The notes under the pieces are model-generated. The model did not search any database. It saw only the letters and a list, made by a program, of their open reading frames with translations, and had not been told where the DNA came from. The position numbers and the translations under genes were made by a program. This document shows, piece after piece, positions 26,916 through 34,957 of a DNA stretch of 38,713 nucleotides. Source of the stretch: an uncultured Clostridia bacterium (GTDB lineage: Bacteria > Bacillota > Clostridia > Lachnospirales > CAG-274); NCBI GenBank assembly GCA_947589665.1, contig CANQBJ010000019.1, positions 1 to 38,713 of the forward strand, written 5' to 3'. Numbering within the stretch: position 1 is the first letter of the stretch; each line of letters starts with the position of its first letter.

Positions 26916-26916
26916 A

Positions 26917-26962
26917 AAATAAGAAACATCTGCTAGCATACAGGCAGATGTTTCTTATTTTG
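26917..26962. terminator. Bidirectional terminator between metH and the YihY gene
   Basis: AAATAAGAAACATCTGC (26917-26933) pairs perfectly over 17 bases with GCAGATGTTTCTTATTT (26944-26960). T-rich tails follow on both strands. The right arm includes the stop codon of the convergent YihY gene. Confidence 0.9.
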
Positions 26963-27821
26963 TCATTTCATTTTTAATTCTAGGCTTTCTGCCCTTTATA
27001 AGCTCATACATAAACAGCTTATCGGTATATACCTCGTTTATCTGCGAGCCTATAAGTATTACGCAGGAAAGCAGATAAAGCCACAGCGCAAATACAAAGA
27101 GAGTACCGATACTGCCGTATATAACGGAATATCTTGAAAAGTTATTTATATATATATTGAAGAGCTTTGAAACAATGAGCCAGCAGCCTAAAGTAAAGCA
27201 GATACCGGGGAAAATATACCTCAGTCTTGTTCTTATGCCTATTGCAGACTTATAAAGCACAACAAGGAATACGAACATAACTGCCATATATGCTATATTT
27301 ACAGGCACACTGTCAAATATATGAGGAATGTGCTTAATTATTTTAAAATCAATAAGTGCGTGATTGATAGCATCGCCGAAGATGACAAGATACAATGTCG
27401 CCACAATGCTTACTATGAATATGAACATAAGCAGAACGCTTAAAAGCCTCAGCTTTATATAGTTGCCTTCAAGACTTTTGCCATAGGACTGGCATATGCC
27501 CTTAAGCATTGTATAAAAGCCTGTGGATGCGGTGTATATGGCAACAAGCAAGCTTGTAGAAAAAAGGCTTATGCGCTTTTCACCTATGACCTCGCCTACA
27601 AATGAGGATATCATTTGTCCCACATCGCCCGGCAGAGCATTTACAATAGTATTTATAATACTGTCCGTAGGCAGATTAAAAAAGCCGAACAATGTAAGCA
27701 CAGATATTATAAGCGGAAATATTGCCAATACCAGTCGGAACGAAAGAGAATTGGCATAGGTCATAAGGTCGTTTTTAAGCACTCTGTCCATGACCTCACG
27801 TATAAATTTCAGTATTTTCAA
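26955..27821 (-). CDS. YihY/BrkB family integral membrane protein
   Basis: The 288-residue protein is a polytopic membrane protein of the YihY/UPF0761 (historically RNase BN/BrkB) family. About six hydrophobic segments are visible, with the family motifs YANSLSFRLVLAIFPLIISVLTLFG (about 22-46), a TASTGFYTMLKGICQSYG stretch near 115 and YGSIGTLFVFALWLYLLSCVILIGSQINE near 236. The RNase assignment of the old name is obsolete. Function is unknown; transport or membrane remodelling has been suggested for relatives. Its stop is inside the shared terminator. Confidence 0.9.
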   Translation of the reverse strand: MKILKFIREVMDRVLKNDLMTYANSLSFRLVLAIFPLIISVLTLFGFFNLPTDSIINTIVNALPGDVGQMISSFVGEVIGEKRISLFSTSLLVAIYTASTGFYTMLKGICQSYGKSLEGNYIKLRLLSVLLMFIFIVSIVATLYLVIFGDAINHALIDFKIIKHIPHIFDSVPVNIAYMAVMFVFLVVLYKSAIGIRTRLRYIFPGICFTLGCWLIVSKLFNIYINNFSRYSVIYGSIGTLFVFALWLYLLSCVILIGSQINEVYTDKLFMYELIKGRKPRIKNEMTK

Positions 27822-27841
27822 GTTAGATTCCTTCCCTTATT

Positions 27842-27870
27842 AAAGGGCAGCCGAAAATGGCTGCCCTTTT
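27842..27870 (-). terminator. Hairpin between pfp and the YihY gene
   Basis: AAAGGGCAGCC and GGCTGCCCTTT form an 11-base-pair stem around GAAAAT. On the minus strand it lies about 25 bases after the pfp stop but is followed only by AATAAGGG, so termination may be partial and allow read-through into the YihY gene. Confidence 0.65.
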
Positions 27871-27892
27871 GTATTTATGATATTACAAGGTA

Positions 27893-29119
27893 CTATAACT
27901 TAATATGTCTTGGCAGACCATCAACCATGTATGGTAAAATTTCGCCCTGGATAAGAGGCTTCATATAGTCAATAGCGTCCTGTGAAAGATAAGTGCCGTC
28001 ATTGATGATCCATTCCTTAGGAACAGTCTTTTCAATATTGGCAATATCGTTTACATCATGTATGCCTGTATTCATAAGGTAAGGCTTATTGGATATTCTG
28101 TTGTAGATACCAACCTTGCCTGTCTCACCGTCAAATGCAGCCTTTACAGCCTGTCCGCCTATAAGAAAAGCCTCGTTTACATCAGTGAGAGAACCTATAT
28201 GGCTTGCGCATCTCTGAATGGTGCTGAACTCAATAGGTCTTGTCTTGCAGCCAAACTTATTGGCAACAAGTCTTGAAAGAGCAGTAGCAGTACCGCTTAA
28301 TGCCTTGTGTCCAAAGCTGTCTACCATAAGCTCGCCCTGAGCGGCAGCCTCACAGATATAAGTACCCTTAGCGTCCTTTATACCCTCTGATACAGCTACA
28401 ACTATCTGCTTCTTGGTCTTGCCTATTTCCTCTATCTTTGCAAGGAATTTGTCAATATCAAATGCCAGCTCCGGAAGATAAATAAGGTCTACGCCCTCAC
28501 AGTCATCGCCCTTTGCAAGAGCAGCTGCAGCAGCAAGCCAGCCTGCATTTCTGCCCATTATTTCAACTATAGTTACAATATTGATAGGCTGAACAAGAGC
28601 ATCTCTTATGATTTCCTTTAATGTTGCGCCAATGTATTTAGCCGCTGAACCATAACCGGGAGTATGGTCTGTAATAGGAAGGTCGTTGTCGATAGTCTTG
28701 GGAACACCCATAAAGGTAATATCCGTGATATTCTTATCCTTGGCATATGCGCTTAACTGCTTGATAGTGTCCATAGAGTCATTTCCGCCGATGTAGAAGA
28801 AATGCTGTATATCCATCTTTCTTAAAATAGCTATGATTTTGTCATAGGTCTCAGGACTCTTGTCCACTGTAGGCAGCTTAAATCTGCATGAGCCTAAGAA
28901 GGCAGAGGGTGTTCTCTTTAAGATTTCCACATCCATATCGTTCTTAATGTAATCAGTCATATCTATATACTGTTCATTAAGCAGACCCTCAATACCGTTT
29001 CTCATACCGTAGATCTTGTCTGCGCCAAGCTCCTTAGCTGTCTTGAAAACACCTGCAAGGCTGGAGTTGATAACAGAAGTAGGACCGCCTGACTGACCAA
29101 CAATAATATTTTTTGCCAT
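27893..29119 (-). CDS. pfp: 6-phosphofructokinase, probably pyrophosphate-dependent
   Basis: The enzyme phosphorylates fructose 6-phosphate. Residues at the phosphoryl-donor site point to pyrophosphate: the loop at 111-115 reads GGNDS, with Asp in place of the Gly of ATP-type GGDGS, and 140-146 reads PKTIDND, with Lys in place of the Gly of ATP-type PGTIDND. The Asp and Lys are the classic PPi-PFK discriminators. Also seen are the N-terminal VGQSGGPTSVINSS, MGRNAGWLAAA near 189 and TRPIEFSTIQRC near 288. The 408-residue length fits the PPi-type clade. A reversible PPi-linked step suits an anaerobic fermenter. The Asn at 113 is a further variation whose effect I cannot judge. Confidence 0.92.
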   Translation of the reverse strand: MAKNIIVGQSGGPTSVINSSLAGVFKTAKELGADKIYGMRNGIEGLLNEQYIDMTDYIKNDMDVEILKRTPSAFLGSCRFKLPTVDKSPETYDKIIAILRKMDIQHFFYIGGNDSMDTIKQLSAYAKDKNITDITFMGVPKTIDNDLPITDHTPGYGSAAKYIGATLKEIIRDALVQPINIVTIVEIMGRNAGWLAAAAALAKGDDCEGVDLIYLPELAFDIDKFLAKIEEIGKTKKQIVVAVSEGIKDAKGTYICEAAAQGELMVDSFGHKALSGTATALSRLVANKFGCKTRPIEFSTIQRCASHIGSLTDVNEAFLIGGQAVKAAFDGETGKVGIYNRISNKPYLMNTGIHDVNDIANIEKTVPKEWIINDGTYLSQDAIDYMKPLIQGEILPYMVDGLPRHIKL

Positions 29120-29162
29120 AATATAACCCCTTTCGTTTACTGTTTTTAGTATATTTTTTTAT

Positions 29163-29191
29163 ATTATACCAAAAATAAGCAAAGAATACAA
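29163..29191 (-). promoter_or_regulatory. Promoter of pfp
   Basis: On the minus strand TTGTAT (29186-29191), 17 bases, TATAAT (29163-29168), about 44 bases before the pfp ATG. Confidence 0.75.
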
Positions 29192-29254
29192 TACCATAAT
29201 GAAAAATTTTGCCAAATTATTAACAGATACTGCGACAAAATTAGACTGAATATA

Positions 29255-29305
29255 CAAAAAAGGACGCCGCAATAAGCATTATAGAAAAAAGCTATTGCGA
29301 CATCC
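29255..29305 (-). terminator. Terminator after the hybrid histidine kinase
   Basis: On the minus strand GGATGTCGCAATAGC pairs with GCTTATTGCGGCGTCC, with one bulge and two G-U pairs, followed by TTTTTT. Confidence 0.8.
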
Positions 29306-29311
29306 CTCGCA

Positions 29312-31417
29312 CTACCTACCCAGCTTTCTGAGTAATATATTTACATCTATAGGCTTGGTAAGGAAGTCATTCATACCGCTTTTAAGCGCCTTGTCCCTGT
29401 CCTCCTTAAAGGTATTGGCAGTACATGCGTAAATAATGACTGTCTTTGCGTCGGCTCTGTCCATAGCCCTTATGGTCTGCGCTGCTGTGCAGCCGTCCAT
29501 AACAGCCATTTGCATATCCATAAGAATGACATCTATAGAACCCTCTTCGGACTCCTTGAATATATCCACTGCCTCCCTGCCGTTAGATGCAAGGTATACA
29601 TTAAAGCCTGCGCCCTTAAGTATTTCCACAAGTATCTCTGCATTCAGTTCATTGTCCTCAGCTACCAGAACATTAATAGTCCTTTCCTTGTCCGACAATA
29701 TCTCGGAGGCTATTGAATATGTGTCCTCGGGTATGCTCTCAGATATGTCTGTAGTCAGCACAACAGTAAATTTAGAGCCCTTGTCAAGCTGGCTTTCCAC
29801 ATATATATTGCCTCCCATAGCCTCTATAAGCAGCTTTGATATAGGCATACCAAGACCTGTACCCTTTACGCTGTCGGAATTTTTGTTTCTCTCCTGAGCA
29901 AAGGTCTCAAATATATGACCCAAAAATTCCTCGCTCATTCCCACACCTGTATCTTCTACGATTATGGTATTCATAACAGCCGTATCGCTTATCTTTTCCT
30001 GAGATACATCAAGGATAATGGTGCCGCCTGCAGGAGTAAACTTGGCGGCATTGCCTACAATATTCATAAGCACCTGCTTGAGCCTTATATCATCTCCTAT
30101 AATATAAGGCACCTTTATATCCTTGTTTACAACAAACTCAACGCCTCTGGACCTTATATTATCCCTTTGCATTATCTCTATATCCTCAATAAGCCTGTCA
30201 AAGCTTACAGGTCTCTCCGCAAGGTCTATTTTGTCTGCCTGGAGCTTGCTCATATCCAATATATCATTTACAAGGGACAAAAGATAGTCGGCTGTGCTTG
30301 AGGATTTGTCGAGATAGTCCTTCAGTCTGTCCTTTTCGTTTATGTGCATTTTCATAAGGTGATTAAAGCCTATTATACCGTTAAGAGGTGTCCTTATCTC
30401 ATGGCTCATATTGGAAAGAAATTCACTCTTTGCATTTGCCTGAGCGTTTGCCGCAACTACTCTCCTTGAGGATATGCTGAAAAACAGCATTGCCGCGCAT
30501 ATTATAAGTATAACTATGACAAGCATTGCAAGGCTCATATATATGAAGGTACGACTGCCCTTGTAAAACACATTATTGGATACCTCCATTACAAAATACC
30601 AGTATGTGCCGGCGACCCTCTGCATATTTACAACCATTCCCTCATTGTCCGAATTTGTATATCTGAAGAAATACGCCTTGTCAAAAGATGTTTTGTTGAC
30701 TATATCCTCAACGCTCATATTACCCTGGACTTTTCCTTTTTTCAGTATATCGAAGAAATTTCTTCCTTGGTCGATATTATGCTCTTTTTCAAAATTTACT
30801 ATAAAATTGCCTTCGGAATCTATTATACTGCTGTAGCCTTCACCGCCAAAGCTGTCTATTTTTATTTTTCCTCTTATGAAGTCAATATCTCTGATGCCTA
30901 TAAGACATACGAAGTCTGTACCGCCTATGCTGTGATCCTTAAGGGTTACGGAATAGAGTATTACATCCCTTTCATCGCTTTCGGGACTTTCCTTATAATC
31001 ATGCCTTACAACAAGCCTTCCGCTTTCTCTCGGTATGAACCTGTGAAGTTTATGTTCATCAGGCTCAACTATTATATGATCATCCCTGTATAATCTTCCT
31101 TCACTGTCCAGTATGAAAAGATCATCAAATATAGAGGTGGAAGCCTCCCTGTATAAATGATCCATAAGCATATCTTCGGTGGAAATATTGCTTATTTTGA
31201 TCCTGTCTGAAATATTTTCAAGCTCTGTCCAGCCGTAATCCAGATATGACTGTATACTCTGCAAGTCATGGGCGGATATTTCCTGCATACTGGACATGGT
31301 GTTGTTATTTACCACCTGCTGCAGCTGTAATACGTATATGTATACGATACTTACTATAGCCATAGCTATTACCACTATTACGGGCAGCAGTCTATAGCCT
31401 CTTTTTTCATCTGACAT
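29312..31417 (-). CDS. Membrane hybrid sensor histidine kinase / response regulator with extracytoplasmic Cache-like sensor
   Basis: Two transmembrane helices (about 11-31 and 289-314) flank a roughly 255-residue extracellular region that looks like a Cache ligand sensor (paired strands with VILYSVTLKDH and YSSIIDSEGNFIVN). A short linker leads to HisKA with H339 in SNMSHEIRTPLNG, and a HATPase domain with GNAAKFTPAGG, EDTGVGMS and GTGLGMPISK. A C-terminal receiver (about 575-701) has phosphoacceptor Asp in VILMDMQMAVMDG. No HPt or output domain is present, so the phosphoryl acceptor is elsewhere. It is monocistronic and diverges from DAHP synthase. An orphan kinase feeding Spo0A is one possibility. 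Confidence 0.93.
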   Translation of the reverse strand: MSDEKRGYRLLPVIVVIAMAIVSIVYIYVLQLQQVVNNNTMSSMQEISAHDLQSIQSYLDYGWTELENISDRIKISNISTEDMLMDHLYREASTSIFDDLFILDSEGRLYRDDHIIVEPDEHKLHRFIPRESGRLVVRHDYKESPESDERDVILYSVTLKDHSIGGTDFVCLIGIRDIDFIRGKIKIDSFGGEGYSSIIDSEGNFIVNFEKEHNIDQGRNFFDILKKGKVQGNMSVEDIVNKTSFDKAYFFRYTNSDNEGMVVNMQRVAGTYWYFVMEVSNNVFYKGSRTFIYMSLAMLVIVILIICAAMLFFSISSRRVVAANAQANAKSEFLSNMSHEIRTPLNGIIGFNHLMKMHINEKDRLKDYLDKSSSTADYLLSLVNDILDMSKLQADKIDLAERPVSFDRLIEDIEIMQRDNIRSRGVEFVVNKDIKVPYIIGDDIRLKQVLMNIVGNAAKFTPAGGTIILDVSQEKISDTAVMNTIIVEDTGVGMSEEFLGHIFETFAQERNKNSDSVKGTGLGMPISKLLIEAMGGNIYVESQLDKGSKFTVVLTTDISESIPEDTYSIASEILSDKERTINVLVAEDNELNAEILVEILKGAGFNVYLASNGREAVDIFKESEEGSIDVILMDMQMAVMDGCTAAQTIRAMDRADAKTVIIYACTANTFKEDRDKALKSGMNDFLTKPIDVNILLRKLGR

Positions 31418-31470
31418 ATTTTTTCTCTTTCTTATCTTCGATTTTTCTCTTATTGAACATTATAATGTAG

Positions 31471-31499
31471 ATTATACTAGATTTTTCACGATCTTTCAA
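31471..31499 (-). promoter_or_regulatory. Promoter of the hybrid histidine kinase
   Basis: On the minus strand TTGAAA (31494-31499), 17 bases, TATAAT (31471-31476). The palindrome ACATTATAATGT (31457-31468) lies across the expected transcript start. Confidence 0.75.
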
Positions 31500-31544
31500 T
31501 TATTATTTTTAAACAATGTACATTATATAATTGAAATAAAAGTC

Positions 31545-31573
31545 TTGACTTATTTCCAAAAAAAATATATATT
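31545..31573 (+). promoter_or_regulatory. Promoter of the DAHP synthase gene
   Basis: TTGACT (31545-31550), 17 bases, TATATT (31568-31573), 33 bases before the ATG. No leader peptide, T-box or attenuator fits in the short leader. Confidence 0.75.
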
Positions 31574-31606
31574 ATTATTATCGTTTATTTTGGAGGGGAT
31601 TTATTA

Positions 31607-32641
31607 ATGAGCTACAAGAATTTAAGAAAGATGGCAACTCCTGATGAAATAAGAGCTGTAACACCTTTTGCAGATGAATTAAAAGCGATAAAGGAAGAAA
31701 ACGACAAGAGAATAAGAGCCATATTCGAGGGAAAGGACGACAGATTTATAGTTATAGTAGGTCCCTGCTCTGCCGACGCAGAGGAGCCTGTATGCGAATA
31801 TGCCAGAAAGCTTGCGGAAGTAAATGAAGTAGTTAAGGACAAGCTTGAGATCATACTCAGAGTATATACGGGAAAGCCCAGAACTACAGGCGAAGGCTAC
31901 AAGGGTATGCTCCATCAGCCCGATCCCAACGCAGCGCCTGATATGTCAGAGGGTATAAGGGCTACAAGAAGAATGTACTTAAGAGTTATAAAGGAAACAG
32001 GTCTGCCTATAGCAGACGAAATGCTCTATCCTTCTAACCTGCCTTTTGTAGAGGACATTTTATCCTACATAGCAATAGGCGCAAGAAGTGTTGAAAATCA
32101 GCAGCACAGACTTACATCAAGCGGTATAGACTGCCCCGTAGGTATGAAAAATCCTATGAGCGGCGACCTTTCCGTTATGTTCAATTCTGTAAGAGCTGCG
32201 CAGCAGTCACACGATTTCATTTACAACGGCTATGAAGTACAGACAAGCGGCAATCCTCTTACCCATTGTATTATGAGAGGCTCTGTGAACAAGAGAGGCT
32301 CACATTTGCAGAACTACCATTACGAGGACCTTATGCTTGCAGCAGATATGTATGATCAGGGACATTATCTTAATCCTGCTATCATAGTGGACGCAAACCA
32401 TTCAAATTCTCAGAAAAGGCATGAAGAACAGCCCAGAATAGTAAAGGATGTACTCCATTCCAGAAACTGCAGCGACAGACTTAAAAAGCTTGTAAAGGGT
32501 GTTATGATAGAAAGCTATATCGAAGGCGGTAATCAGTCCTGCGATACCGAGCATCATATTTATGGAAAGTCCATTACAGACCCTTGCTTAAGCTTTGAGG
32601 ATACAAGAAAACTCCTTATAGAAATGGCATCACTTGTATAA
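31607..32641 (+). CDS. 3-deoxy-7-phosphoheptulonate synthase (class I alpha)
   Basis: DAHP synthase joins phosphoenolpyruvate and erythrose 4-phosphate, the first step of the shikimate pathway. The 344-residue protein has the AroF/AroG/AroH-type signature blocks: IVIVGPCSADAEEP (about 48-61), LRVYTGKPRTTGEGYKGM (about 85-102) and IGARSVENQQHR near 160. The metal-binding CIMRGSVNKRGSHL and IIVDANHSNSQK regions follow. It resembles the feedback-inhibited enterobacterial isozymes, but which aromatic amino acid inhibits it cannot be read from sequence alone. GGAGGGG lies before the ATG. It is monocistronic. Confidence 0.95.
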   Translation: MSYKNLRKMATPDEIRAVTPFADELKAIKEENDKRIRAIFEGKDDRFIVIVGPCSADAEEPVCEYARKLAEVNEVVKDKLEIILRVYTGKPRTTGEGYKGMLHQPDPNAAPDMSEGIRATRRMYLRVIKETGLPIADEMLYPSNLPFVEDILSYIAIGARSVENQQHRLTSSGIDCPVGMKNPMSGDLSVMFNSVRAAQQSHDFIYNGYEVQTSGNPLTHCIMRGSVNKRGSHLQNYHYEDLMLAADMYDQGHYLNPAIIVDANHSNSQKRHEEQPRIVKDVLHSRNCSDRLKKLVKGVMIESYIEGGNQSCDTEHHIYGKSITDPCLSFEDTRKLLIEMASLV

Positions 32642-32704
32642 AAAAATATTGAAATAAATTTGTACCTAGGACAATAAGTTATTTGAATTGAAAATATCTT
32701 TACA

Positions 32705-32752
32705 AAAAGAGGCTGTCGCCTTAGAATTAAAAAGCGACAGTCTTTTTTATTT
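32705..32752 (+). terminator. Terminator of the DAHP synthase gene
   Basis: CTGTCGC pairs with GCGACAG, extended by G-U and A-T pairs to about 15 base pairs, followed by TCTTTTTTATTTT. Element R2 begins at the last T of this run. Confidence 0.85.
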
Positions 32753-33022
32753 TGATAAATTTTTGTTTAACTGAGTAAAATATACCTCTCCACCGCCTAA
32801 CGGCGGTCCCCCTCCCCTGGTTAGGGGAGGCTGTGTGCCGGAAAGCTATGGCAGTAGATTAGGTATTGCTTTTTCTAAGTAAATAAGGGCTTTTGCAAAG
32901 CACCCACTTAAGGCTCCCCTAATCAGGGGAGCTGTCAGCCGCGGCAAAAGCTTATATAAAAATAACTGTGAACGGGGCTGACTGAGAGGTCGAGCTTACT
33001 AACCCAAACAAAAATTTATTTC
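32752..33022 (+). mobile_element. MITE-like element, copy R2
   Basis: This is a non-coding 271-base element. Its left end TTGATAAATTTTTGTTTA and right end CAAACAAAAATTTATTTC are imperfect terminal inverted repeats of the family. Inside are two GC palindromes, CCTCCCCT/AGGGGAGG and GGCTCCCCT/AGGGGAGCT. A right block (GAGCTGTCAGCCGCGGCAAA to GGGGCTGACTGAGAGG) is almost identical to R3. With the terminator it fills the 390-base gap between DAHP synthase and the amidase, and it ends about 10 bases from the amidase stop codon. Confidence 0.75.
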
Positions 33023-33031
33023 AAAAGCCCT

Positions 33032-33562
33032 TTACTGTGTAAACGCTATTATTCCCCTTGATATTCCTATGGCGCATTTTTGCTTGAAGGAGGGTGTTGC
33101 CAGCAATGCCGCCTCCTCGGGATTGCTTATGAAAGCGACCTCTACCAGTATTGCAGGCATATCCGTAAGCCTGAGTACGGCAAAATTTGCCTGTGATATA
33201 CCTCTGTTTCTTGTTTCTATTTCAGCTACAAGAGAGGAATTTACCTGCAAAGCAAAGCTTTCCGAAACAGAACCCTCTCTGTAATAAAAGGTCTCCGTGC
33301 CTGTGTATATAGGATTGACGTTTGAATTACAATGTATGCTTACAAAATAATCAGCGCCCCATTCGTTGGCTAGCTCTGCTCTTCTCTGCAGCGATACGCT
33401 CTGATCCCCTACCCTCGAAAACCTTACGCTGTAGCCCTCGCTTTGCAGCAATCTTCCTGTTCTCAGCGCTATATCTAGGTTCACATCCGCCTCTCTTATA
33501 CCATTAGGACCTCTTGCTCCCGGATTGTTTCCGCCGTGTCCCGGATCTAAAAATATTTTCAT
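33032..33562 (-). CDS. N-acetylmuramoyl-L-alanine amidase (Amidase_3, CwlD-like)
   Basis: This zinc amidase cleaves the peptide stem from muramic acid in peptidoglycan. The 176-residue catalytic domain is complete: zinc ligands H8 in DPGHGG, a glutamate in GIREADVNLDIA near 24 and H76 in VSIHCNSN, and the catalytic Glu in ILVEVAFISNPEEA. No signal peptide, SLH or binding domain is present, so it is either cytoplasmic until lysis, exported in another way, or acts inside the forespore. Sporulation cortex amidase CwlD is the nearest functional analogue but normally has an N-terminal export signal. GGGGGT precedes the ATG. It lies between elements R2 and R3. Confidence 0.88.
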   Translation of the reverse strand: MKIFLDPGHGGNNPGARGPNGIREADVNLDIALRTGRLLQSEGYSVRFSRVGDQSVSLQRRAELANEWGADYFVSIHCNSNVNPIYTGTETFYYREGSVSESFALQVNSSLVAEIETRNRGISQANFAVLRLTDMPAILVEVAFISNPEEAALLATPSFKQKCAIGISRGIIAFTQ

Positions 33563-33687
33563 AAAATACCCCCATTGAATATTAAAGCAAGCTTTATTTT
33601 CATCTTCAGATAAGTTATTCTATGAAAACATCACTTTAAATATGTTTATAAATAAGGAAAATAAGCTGTTGCAGCAGGTTTTTATTT

Positions 33688-33970
33688 TTGGTAAATATTT
33701 GTTTAACGTAGAAAAACGACCCTTCCACCATGCTGCGCATGGTCCCCCTCCCCTCCGACGCTAACGCTAGGGGAGGTTATTTACCGCAAAGGCTGTGACA
33801 GCAGCTTAGTTGTTGTTTTTTCTAAGTAAATAAGGGTTTTTGCAAAGCGCCCACCTAAGGCTCCCCTTCGCAAGGGGAGCTGTCAGCCGCGGCAAAAGCT
33901 TATATAAAAATAACTGTGAACGGGGCTGACTGAGAGGTCGAACCTATTCATATAAACAAAAATTTACCAA
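33688..33970 (+). mobile_element. MITE-like element, best preserved copy R3
   Basis: This 283-base copy has clear terminal inverted repeats: TTGGTAAATATTTGTTTA at the left and TAAACAAAAATTTACCAA at the right (17 of 18 paired). Both ends continue to a CGACC box about 12 bases further in. It contains the CCATGC/GCATGG, CCTCCCCT/AGGGGAGG and GGCTCCCCTT/AAGGGGAGC palindromes and the GTCAGCC/GGCTGAC pair. No coding sequence and no clear target duplication are seen. It ends 10 bases from the stop of the 33981-34898 gene and has the same orientation as R2. Confidence 0.8.
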
Positions 33971-33980
33971 CCCCATCACA

Positions 33981-34898
33981 TTAACTCACCTTTTCCCAGC
34001 CCACCTTATCCATATTGGGATAGGACAATTCCACATTGTATTTATAGGCGCCACTGTCAAAGCAAGTCACTACGCTATTTCCAAATTTGGAGATATACTG
34101 TTTGTCAAGGCTGCCTATATCGGCAATGCCTTTCATAACCTCCTTTGATTTTTCTGCAAATTCCTTCTTTTCCTTTTCACTTAAATTTGCGGCTTTTTTC
34201 CATTCAGATTTTTTGCGGCTGTAATAGCTGTCAACACTTAATGTTTTTCCCGTATAAGCGTCTATATCTACAAAGTAAACATAATAGGGCTTATTTTCCT
34301 CTGCAAGATAAGGTTCATTTAGGGGAGAAAAGCATACTGTATAAGCGCAGCTGCCCTCTTCTCTGCCTATATCGCCGTTATAGGCGCAATCCATATTAAA
34401 GTTTTTAAGCTCTGCGCTGTAAAAGGCTTTTACCTCTTCTTCAGCTATTTTTTCAACGTCCTCCTTCGTTATCATATCTTCTGTGGGATGAGGTCTGTTC
34501 TTTTCAAAAAGAGTATTTATATTTGCATAGAAATCACAGAGAGCAAGTATTTCTTCATCCGTCAGTTCTCTTTCGGGAAGCACTACCATATTTTTCTCCC
34601 TGTCAAAATAGAGCCCGTCCTCTTTGGCTCTTTCGTCCATTGTCTTTGACGGCATAGCTTTGTTATAACTGTATTCATAATTGAGCTTTCCGCGTCTTTC
34701 GATTTCACTCTTATAAAAATTTCTGCTGTAGGAAATGTTGTCTACATCAAAAAGCGGGTCATAAATGAGCTTATTGCCCTTTTCCTCATTTATCTCCATA
34801 TTCTGCGGTGCCTTTTCGGCAAAGATATTGGGTATTATGAGAGCATTTGCCCCCAGTACAAGCATAGCTGTCAATACTATGAATATTTTCTTTTTCAT
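33981..34898 (-). CDS. Exported protein with PepSY-like region, function unknown
   Basis: The 305-residue protein has an N-terminal signal peptide or anchor (KKKIFIVLTAMLVLGANALIIPNIFA) without a lipobox cysteine. The rest is soluble and charged. A central stretch, VEKIAEEEVKAFY at about 153 and YYVYFVDIDAYTGKTLSVDSYY at about 213, resembles the helix-plus-strand pattern of PepSY/YcdB-type domains. The C-terminal half is Lys-rich. Two Cys pairs could form disulphides. It follows the histidine kinase at 34958 by 59 bases, which hold a possible AT-rich -10 but no terminator. It may be an accessory or target of that two-component system. AAAGGAGG precedes the ATG. Confidence 0.7.
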   Translation of the reverse strand: MKKKIFIVLTAMLVLGANALIIPNIFAEKAPQNMEINEEKGNKLIYDPLFDVDNISYSRNFYKSEIERRGKLNYEYSYNKAMPSKTMDERAKEDGLYFDREKNMVVLPERELTDEEILALCDFYANINTLFEKNRPHPTEDMITKEDVEKIAEEEVKAFYSAELKNFNMDCAYNGDIGREEGSCAYTVCFSPLNEPYLAEENKPYYVYFVDIDAYTGKTLSVDSYYSRKKSEWKKAANLSEKEKKEFAEKSKEVMKGIADIGSLDKQYISKFGNSVVTCFDSGAYKYNVELSYPNMDKVGWEKVS

Positions 34899-34957
34899 GT
34901 GTGTTCCTCCTTTTATTTTTATATCAATATAATATAAAAATATATATAGGTCTTATA

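Noticed and set aside
32755..33030. CRISPR or tRNA-like structure in the GC-rich intergenic palindromes
   Set aside because: The palindromes belong to a dispersed element with terminal inverted repeats; there is no regular repeat-spacer array and no cloverleaf with CCA end.
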